Shown here one piece after another: positions 1-4,267 of a stretch of 13,703 bases of DNA (position 1 is the stretch's first letter; the number at the start of each line of letters is the position of its first letter). The stretch comes from Bacteroidales bacterium UBA6244 (GTDB taxonomy: Bacteria; Bacteroidota; Bacteroidia; Bacteroidales; F082). The DNA is taken from NCBI GenBank assembly GCA_002440885.1, contig DJVY01000221.1, positions 1 through 13,703 on the forward strand. Reading direction: 5' to 3'. Made by a program: the position numbers and the translations under genes. Below the pieces are notes generated by a model that made no database searches, had not been told where the DNA came from, and saw only the letters and a list, made by a program, of their open reading frames with translations.

Positions 1-2
1 AC

Positions 3-410
3 AGGCTGCTTCAGCGATACCTGGAGGGTGGATCATCGGCCAATCGGGAAGTGTACGAGGAGATGTGCAAACATTCATCGGAGATGGAACGCAGGGCAGT
101 ACAGGCTGAGCGCGATTCGGTTAAATACAAGCAGGTGGAGTTTATGCTCGATAAGCAGGGAAAGGTTTTCGATGGCAACATTTCAGGAGTTAGCAAATGG
201 GGCATTTTTGTCGAGCTGGCCATCTCAAAGAGCGAAGGGCTTATCAGGTTTACCGATTTGGACGACGACTTTTATTATCTGGATGAAGACAACTACCGGA
301 TTATAGGACGGAAAGGCGGAAAAATCTATCGGCTGGGGGATGAGGTGAAAGTATTGGTAAAAAATGTGAATCTGGAGCAACGTAAGCTTGATTTCCAATT
401 GATTGAATAA
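3..410 (+). CDS. rnr: RNase R, C-terminal part (3'-5' exoribonuclease); 5' end outside window
   Basis: Only the last 135 residues are visible; the reading frame is open from base 3 and ends at TAA 408-410. RNase R is a processive hydrolytic 3'-5' exoribonuclease of the RNB/VacB family that degrades structured RNA. The visible part starts in the segment joining the RNB catalytic domain to the S1 domain (MERRAVQAERDSVKYK, FMLDKQGKVF), which closely resembles the same segment of E. coli RNase R as I remember it. It continues through a complete C-terminal S1 RNA-binding domain (GNISGVSKWGIFVEL, then YRLGDEVKVLVKNVNLEQRK) and stops right after it. The long basic tail found in E. coli RNase R is absent. 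The catalytic aspartates lie outside the window. A related RNB-family enzyme such as RNase II is less likely given the linker and S1 sequence. Confidence 0.9.
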   Translation, partial: RLLQRYLEGGSSANREVYEEMCKHSSEMERRAVQAERDSVKYKQVEFMLDKQGKVFDGNISGVSKWGIFVELAISKSEGLIRFTDLDDDFYYLDEDNYRIIGRKGGKIYRLGDEVKVLVKNVNLEQRKLDFQLIE

Positions 411-780
411 GCGACACTATTGGCGACTGTGTGACTGGCGGCTTTGTTGTTATATTTTCTTCAAATAGATTAATGTGGCTTTTTCTATTTACTCAAGTTT
501 CGCATGTAATTTTTCGAGCTCTTATATCTAGTAGTCAATTAAATTTGATTTATTTTTGACCTTCGTGTACCTCAGTGGCTTCTTTGTGGTCGTGGCATAG
601 CTAATAGGTTGTTACACGGAGTTGCACGGAGAAGACACTGAGGTCCACGGAGTAGGGAAAAGAAAATGAGAAAAAAATTTAAAAATTATAGCTGTTTTTC
701 TTGTTTTGCAACATTGAAGGTTCACAAAGAAAATTTCTGAACAGGAATGGAATCTGTAATTAACAATATATCAATGTCAT
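411..780. other. AT-rich intergenic stretch after rnr
   Basis: I see no convincing coding region on either strand. The only structure I can support is the inverted repeat at 561-652. I looked for an intrinsic terminator just after the rnr stop codon and found only weak stems in 411-445, so where rnr transcription ends is unclear. The minus-strand frames beyond the truncated toxin (below 781) may once have encoded the rest of that toxin, but they are too degraded to recognise. Confidence 0.6.
561..652. repeat. Imperfect inverted repeat of phased CACNGAG-like heptamers
   Basis: Arm 561-588 pairs with arm 625-652: of 28 positions I count 23 Watson-Crick pairs, 3 G-T wobbles and 2 mismatches. 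The right side contains four heptamers, CACGGAG at 615, 625 and 646 and CACTGAG at 636, so the spacings are 10, 11 and 10 bases, about one helical turn. The left arm carries the complementary series at 561, 571 and 582 (reading CACGAAG, CACTGAG and CACAAAG on the minus strand). A small inner stem (591-594 with 615-618) extends the structure. There is no open reading frame and no U-tract, so it is not a standard terminator. From memory, similar cacggag/cacagag runs occur between genes in many environmental Bacteroidota genomes, but I could not check this. Confidence 0.7.
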
Positions 781-1002
781 TTATGTTTGATAATAATTAA
801 TTATCTGATTTTCAATAAATAGGTTTAATTGCAAAACTTGAATGAAGACAGAAAACAAATCAAGGTCAACAGATTTCCGATGACCCATTTTTAGTGCTAA
901 GGCTGTGCCACCAACCAAGTGAAATCCTTTAAGATAGTCTTTCTGCTGTAGTTGTTTTAATAACTCCAGTGTTGACTCGTCGACTGTGCTCTTGTGTAGC
1001 AT
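781..1002 (-). pseudogene. Truncated AbiEii-type nucleotidyltransferase toxin
   Basis: The 73-codon frame begins MLHKSTVDESTLELLKQLQQ and contains LVGGTALALKMGHRKSVDLD followed by LFS, which is the conserved N-terminal nucleotidyltransferase signature of the AbiEii/AbiGii toxin family (GG-T-A-L-A motif and the metal-binding D-x-D). Family members usually run to 200 residues or more. Here recognisable similarity ends right after DLDLFS, and the rest (FIQVLQLNLFIENQ and on to the TAA at 781-783) is unrelated, AT-rich sequence, so the C-terminal two thirds are lost. The ATG at 1002 lies inside the end of the upstream antitoxin remnant, with a 46-base overlap, as expected of a translationally coupled pair. 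The product would lack most of the fold and is probably inactive. The function of the living family, nucleotide transfer as a toxin or phage-abortive system, is family knowledge. Confidence 0.7.
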
Positions 1003-1257
1003 TTGAATTTTGTTTTTGGCGTTTGAAAGAGCAAAGATAAGAAATTCAGCGTTTTAGGATCGATATAGTTGAGCTGACAAATGGTGGATATGATAGTTTT
1101 CCACACCATAAAATTCTTTTATCAGCTTTATTTCATCCAGTGTTCCAAGTTGTACGATGCGCTCAATAATCAATCTCTTTGATTTCTGTTCATCAAGTTT
1201 TGTGATGTCAACATCTCAAAAGCATGCTGCATTCAAATGCTGAATAAGTGTAGGCAT
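957..1257 (-). pseudogene. Decayed antitoxin partner of the AbiEii toxin (DUF6922-like)
   Basis: Reading the minus strand from ATG 1257 gives MPTLIQHLNAACF, a TGA stop, then DVDITKLDEQKSKRLIIERI, VQLGTLDEIKLIKEFYGVEN and YHIHHLSA. A one-base frame change near 1065-1070 follows, then YIDPKTLNFLSLLFQTPKTK, FKCYTRAQSTSQHWSY and a stop at 957-959. The span is 301 bases, which is 100 codons plus one extra base. Small partners encoded just before AbiEii toxins in Bacteroidota usually read F-W-D-V-D near the start and L-D-P-x-T-L-N-F near the end, as I remember the family. The TGA therefore sits exactly where TGG (Trp) is expected. One nonsense and one frameshift mutation make this a pseudogene. The DUF6922 label is from memory and is less certain than the decay itself. 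Confidence 0.65.
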
Positions 1258-1493
1258 TATTTGTATCAGATTTCTTGTATAAGTACAAAAATTCAGTGAA
1301 CTAACGATGTAAATACGCTTAAAAACATGCCGAATACGCGAGGGGCGGTGTAGCCCGTCGCTTAATATTTCTTATCCCCCTCCCTATTCCTGTGTAAAAT
1401 AGTTCTGAGGTTATTTAACGAAGCGATAGAAGGAAATGCTCAGCTTGTGGTGGACGCACTTCCCTTTTTGCTCGTAGTGCATTTGTTCTCTAC
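1258..1493. other. Gene-free stretch between the antitoxin remnant and the exbD terminator
   Basis: I see no coding region on either strand. It contains the GC-rich hairpin at 1338-1361 and a short GCACT/AGTGC pair (1456-1480) that I consider too weak to call. A promoter for the dead toxin-antitoxin pair should lie in about 1258-1320 on the minus strand, but I do not see a clear TAnnTTTG element there. Confidence 0.5.
1338..1361. repeat. GC-rich hairpin in AT-rich intergenic DNA
   Basis: GCGAGGGGC (1338-1346) and GCCCGTCGC (1353-1361) pair at 8 of 9 positions around the six-base loop GGTGTA. The stem stands out against the surrounding AT-rich sequence. On the plus strand it is followed by TTAATATTTCTT, so it might act as a weak terminator in that direction, but the T-run is broken. 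It could equally be a scrap of a dispersed repeat or of a lost gene. Confidence 0.5.
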
Positions 1494-1530
1494 AAAAAAA
1501 AAGAAGCTGCCCTTGTTAGGACAACCTCTT
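1494..1530 (-). terminator. Intrinsic terminator of the exbB-exbD operon
   Basis: On the minus strand AAGAGGTTGTCC (1530-1519) pairs with GGGCAGCTTCTT (1512-1501) over 12 bp, including three G-U pairs, around the loop TAACAA. A run of T follows directly (1502-1494). It lies about 20 bases past the stop codon of the last exbD gene, so the operon ends there and no tonB follows. Confidence 0.88.
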
Positions 1531-1550
1531 TTAAACAAACCTTAAAGATT

Positions 1551-2021
1551 TTATTTCTGATTTGATTTCCCTTTGCGGGTTGAGTAGTTGATTTTAAGCG
1601 CTCCGGCTTTGCGAAGCTCCTGTTTTACATCTGTTACGATACCCATTTTGGTAAGTCCGTCAACTTTGAGTGAAGTGGTAATGAACTTCCTGTCGGCTTC
1701 ATCACGGTCTTCACGTTCTTTGGCCACGAACTCCTGAATGTCATCTACAGTGGCAAAGGTGTCGTTCAGCTGAATACGTGAGTTTGTGCCATAGAGAGCC
1801 GATTTGGTAGGAGGCCCGATATAGATATAACTCACCAGCGATTTTTTCTCCAGCTTCTGTACTTCGGTTGCCTGCGGCAACTTGGTTTTAACCTTCAGCG
1901 TTACTTCACGCATAACCGTTGTTACCATGAAGAAAAACAACAGCATGAAAATAATATCAGGCAACGATGAAGTATTAATGGCAGGAGATCCTTTTCCTTG
2001 TTTGGTTTTAAACTTCGACAT
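1551..2021 (-). CDS. exbD: ExbD/TolR-family proton-channel subunit (second copy)
   Basis: This 156-residue protein has the ExbD/TolR layout: a short basic cytoplasmic N-terminus (MSKFKTKQGKGSPAINTSSL), one transmembrane helix at about residues 20-40 (PDIIFMLLFFFMVTTVM), then a periplasmic domain. Asp22 at the start of the helix matches the conserved proton-carrying Asp of the family. It would work with ExbB in the inner membrane, turning proton flow into mechanical work on a periplasmic partner. The periplasmic part differs strongly from the first ExbD, so the two are not a recent duplication and may form a mixed complex. The start codon is only one base past the stop of the first exbD, and the GGAGG serving it lies inside the last codons of that gene, so the two should be translationally coupled. 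It is the last gene of the operon. Confidence 0.9.
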   Translation of the reverse strand: MSKFKTKQGKGSPAINTSSLPDIIFMLLFFFMVTTVMREVTLKVKTKLPQATEVQKLEKKSLVSYIYIGPPTKSALYGTNSRIQLNDTFATVDDIQEFVAKEREDRDEADRKFITTSLKVDGLTKMGIVTDVKQELRKAGALKINYSTRKGKSNQK

Positions 2022-2022
2022 A

Positions 2023-2601
2023 TTAATTTCCTCCTATATCTTCAGGTTCGGCTTCTGAAATGGCCACCGGTACAGCTGCGTTAACGGCATCAATCTTGTC
2101 CTTATCAATCAGAACGCTGTACTTCATGCCATACTGATCCATCGAAAAGCGATCCTTTAGCTCGTTAAAGGCAGCGGCCAACTCATTCTGAACTGCAATA
2201 TACATATCGTACGAAGTCCCTCGGTCGTTTTTCAACGAAATAATTCCCTTTGAAACAACGATCTCGGTTTTTAGTTGTTCGATGTATTTACTGGTTACTT
2301 CCGGATATTCCGGGTTTTCAGGGTGAGGGGTAATAAAGTCGATGACTTTATATCTCAACTGGCTGATATCACCCGGTTTGCCATCAATAAGTAACCGATC
2401 CTGGTTGTTGACCAAAATTTTCAACACGTTCCGATCTTTTACATCGATATCATCTTCGGTGTCCTCAACAGGCGGCGGCAGCTTCCTGGTAATCCCGGTG
2501 TCCACGTCCATAGTTGTTGTAACCAGGAAGAAGATCAGCAGGAGGAAGGCAATATCCGCCATCGATCCGGCATTTATTTCCGGGGCTGCTTTTCGTGCCA
2601 T
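2023..2601 (-). CDS. exbD: ExbD/TolR-family proton-channel subunit (first copy)
   Basis: This 192-residue protein starts MARKAAPEINAGSMADIAFL and has one N-terminal transmembrane helix (about residues 14-32, ending FFLVTTTM). Asp16 is at the position of the conserved, essential Asp of ExbD. The periplasmic domain is longer than in typical ExbD proteins of about 140 residues, with an insertion around residues 85-130 (HPENPEYPEVTSKYIEQLKT) and an acidic C-terminal tail (SEAEPEDIGGN). Paired ExbD paralogues behind one ExbB are common in Bacteroidota, to my knowledge. The gene begins 7 bases after the stop of the small membrane-protein gene and shows no Shine-Dalgarno sequence. Its own last codons (GGA GGA) provide the ribosome-binding site of the next gene. 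Confidence 0.9.
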   Translation of the reverse strand: MARKAAPEINAGSMADIAFLLLIFFLVTTTMDVDTGITRKLPPPVEDTEDDIDVKDRNVLKILVNNQDRLLIDGKPGDISQLRYKVIDFITPHPENPEYPEVTSKYIEQLKTEIVVSKGIISLKNDRGTSYDMYIAVQNELAAAFNELKDRFSMDQYGMKYSVLIDKDKIDAVNAAVPVAISEAEPEDIGGN

Positions 2602-2608
2602 AGAGCGA

Positions 2609-3070
2609 TTATTTAAACAGTTTAACTATTGAAGAGTAAATGATAGCCAAAATGGTAAGTCCGAAGGCGATATACGTACTGTAAATGCCCATGCCCACCA
2701 GTTTGGATACCTGTGCAGTGGTTTTCAGTTTTTCCAGTTCGTAAGCTGAAAACTCATTACCGGCCAACAAATAACCAACAAGGATAACGGCTGCAAACGC
2801 CACCACACTTGCTATTACCACACCAATATTCTGTGGGTTGATTATAAAGTTGTAAATAGGTGAAATTATCGTGATAAGCACAATAATACCCAATAAAATA
2901 GCCGACCAGTAGAAGAATTCATTCAGATAAGGATTATTCAGATCATCCATCATTTCGGCCACTGTTCTGTCAAACTCAAATAAGGCATAGTAAGCCGCAC
3001 CGGAGATAACAGATAGCGCCAGCAAGATGATCAGAATCACTTTTGTAATGCTGTGAATACTATCTTTCAT
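2609..3070 (-). CDS. Small four-helix membrane protein between exbB and exbD; function unknown
   Basis: I do not recognise a named domain. The 153 residues contain four likely transmembrane helices at about 9-30 (VILIILLALSVISGAAYYAL), 53-75 (FYWSAILLGIIVLITIISPI), 82-105 (IGVVIASVVAFAAVILVGYL) and 128-150 (IYSTYIAFGLTILAIIYSSI). Short hydrophilic stretches lie between them, including an acidic segment (TVAEMMDDLNNPYLNE). It starts 5 bases after the exbB stop and ends 7 bases before the first exbD, so it is tightly embedded in the operon. That position suggests an accessory or assembly subunit of the ExbB-ExbD motor, which is an inference from context. From memory, an unnamed protein of about this size at this position recurs in related Bacteroidales. 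Confidence 0.75.
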   Translation of the reverse strand: MKDSIHSITKVILIILLALSVISGAAYYALFEFDRTVAEMMDDLNNPYLNEFFYWSAILLGIIVLITIISPIYNFIINPQNIGVVIASVVAFAAVILVGYLLAGNEFSAYELEKLKTTAQVSKLVGMGIYSTYIAFGLTILAIIYSSIVKLFK

Positions 3071-3075
3071 GATCT

Positions 3076-3897
3076 TTATTTTTTAACGTGTTTGGCCAGG
3101 ATATCGATAAATGCGATGGAACTGTCTTCCATATCATTAACGAGGCTTTCAATTTTTGAAACGATAAAGTTGTAGAAAATCTGGAGGATGATGGCCACGA
3201 TCAAACCGAAAACGGTGGTTAACAGCGCCACTTTAATACCATCAGCAACTACAGTTGGTGAAATATCGCCGGCAGCTGCGATATCGTCGAAAGCTTTAAT
3301 CATACCGATTACAGTTCCCATAAACCCGAGCATAGGAGCCAGGGCGATGAAAAGTGAAATCCAGCTAACTCCGGCTTCGAGACGTCCGGTAACTACGCTT
3401 CCGTAAGCGATAACTGCTTTTTCAACTTCGGCCAAACCATCATCAAAGCGATTCAAACCTTCGCTAAAAATGCTGGCAACCGGTCCGCGGGTGTTGCGGA
3501 TAACTTCTTTGGCTTTGTCAACGCCTCCTTTATCCAGAGCCGTTTCAAAGTTTTTCAGGAGTTTGCGGGTGTTGATGGAAGCCATGCTGAGGTAAATGAT
3601 ACGCTCGATGCTAATGGCCAGACCAAAAATAAGCGCCAGCAAAACGATGCCCATAAATCCGGGGCCCCCTTCAATAAATTTTTCCTTCAGTATTTGATGA
3701 AATGTTTTGGGAGCTTCGGGCTCAGCTATGGTGGCCACTTCCTCAACTATTTCTTCGGCAACTGTAACAGAATCTCCAACGATTGATTCAGCAACGGGAG
3801 TTGTTTCCTCCTCATTGTAGACCTGTGCATAACTGTAATTTGACAACCCTGTGGTTATCAAGAAAACGATGGTAAGAAACGCAAATAATTTTCTCAT
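3076..3897 (-). CDS. exbB: ExbB/TolQ/MotA-family proton-channel protein
   Basis: This 273-residue inner-membrane protein is the channel scaffold that couples proton motive force to work in the periplasm together with ExbD. A signal-peptide-like N-terminus (MRKLFAFLTIVFLITTGLSN, likely cut after SYA near residue 24) precedes an acidic, probably periplasmic stretch (25-65). Three membrane helices follow at about 80-103, 176-200 and 222-247. APMLGFMGTVIGMIKAF is the family hallmark. Thr195 and Thr227/228 match the polar channel threonines of the second and third helices. E. coli ExbB has no such extended N-terminus, but this form is common in Bacteroidota. It is first in a four-gene operon with a strong candidate promoter 47 bases upstream. 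TolQ or MotA roles are possible alternatives, but two ExbD genes and no flagellar genes favour the ExbB type. Confidence 0.9.
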   Translation of the reverse strand: MRKLFAFLTIVFLITTGLSNYSYAQVYNEEETTPVAESIVGDSVTVAEEIVEEVATIAEPEAPKTFHQILKEKFIEGGPGFMGIVLLALIFGLAISIERIIYLSMASINTRKLLKNFETALDKGGVDKAKEVIRNTRGPVASIFSEGLNRFDDGLAEVEKAVIAYGSVVTGRLEAGVSWISLFIALAPMLGFMGTVIGMIKAFDDIAAAGDISPTVVADGIKVALLTTVFGLIVAIILQIFYNFIVSKIESLVNDMEDSSIAFIDILAKHVKK

Positions 3898-3943
3898 GGT
3901 TGTAAAAATTGATGATCAGTTTTAGTTAACTTTTACGATTGGA

Positions 3944-3973
3944 CAAAGTTAAAAATTTATTTTAGTTATCAAC
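3944..3973 (-). promoter_or_regulatory. Bacteroidota-type promoter of the exbB operon
   Basis: On the minus strand TAACTTTG (3951-3944) is an exact match to the TAnnTTTG -7 element. TTG (3972-3970, in the context GTTG) lies 18 bases upstream, close to the spacing known for Bacteroidota sigma factors. Transcription would start near 3938, leaving a leader of about 40 bases. The promoter sits just past the 3' end of the tRNA-Ser gene. Confidence 0.65.
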
Positions 3974-3992
3974 ATTATTTTTTCTTCATTTG

Positions 3993-4080
3993 CGGAGAGA
4001 GCGGGATTCGAACCCGCGATACCCTTTTGGGGTATACCCGCTTTCCAGGCGAGCCTCTTCAGCCACTCGAGCACCTCTCC
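3993..4080 (-). tRNA. tRNA-Ser (anticodon GGA)
   Basis: The minus strand folds into a full class II tRNA. The acceptor stem is GGAGAGG with TCTCTCC (one G-U). The D arm is followed by an anticodon stem CTCGC/GCGGG around the loop CTGGAAA, giving anticodon GGA, which reads UCC and UCU. A long variable arm (ATACCC, loop CCAAAA, GGGTAT) is typical of tRNA-Ser. The T arm is GCGGG-TTCGAAT-CCCGC. The discriminator base is G at 3993, as expected for serine tRNA, and the CCA end is not encoded (GCAAAT follows). The short open frames that cross this gene are not real. Confidence 0.96.
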
Positions 4081-4105
4081 TTTTCTTCTCACAAAAAAAG
4101 AACGG

Positions 4106-4134
4106 CAAAAGTAATAAATTATTACAACTTTCAA
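4106..4134 (-). promoter_or_regulatory. Bacteroidota-type promoter of tRNA-Ser
   Basis: TACTTTTG (4113-4106) fits TAnnTTTG exactly, and TTG (4134-4132) lies 18 bases upstream, the same spacing as in the exbB promoter. The predicted transcription start is about 20 bases before the mature tRNA 5' end at 4080. Confidence 0.6.
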
Positions 4135-4206
4135 TTTTGTCAACAGATTTAGAAACAATTAATATAAGGTAGCTTATAATTGCGCTAAAGGAGTGGACAT
4201 GCATTC

Positions 4207-4242
4207 AAAAAAAAAGGTGGCTTCAGCAAGACCAAAACCACC
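4207..4242 (-). terminator. Intrinsic terminator of nrdJ
   Basis: On the minus strand GGTGGTTTT (4242-4234) pairs with GAAGCCACC (4224-4216) over 9 bp, with two G-U pairs, around a nine-base loop. Nine T residues follow (4215-4207). It begins about 25 bases after the nrdJ stop codon. Confidence 0.88.
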
Positions 4243-4267
4243 CTCAAACAAATAAAAAATCAATAGG

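Noticed and set aside
411..450. Terminator after rnr
   Set aside because: GACTGTGTGACT-like repeats give only stems of four to five bases without a proper T-run.
1216..1218. TGA read as tryptophan (recoding or alternative code) in the antitoxin frame
   Set aside because: The same frame also has a frameshift, and TGA ends the TauE/SafE gene at 7260-7262, so ordinary pseudogene decay explains it better.
3949..4204. Short open frames of 60-72 codons across the tRNA-Ser gene
   Set aside because: They overlap an unambiguous tRNA and have no coding features.
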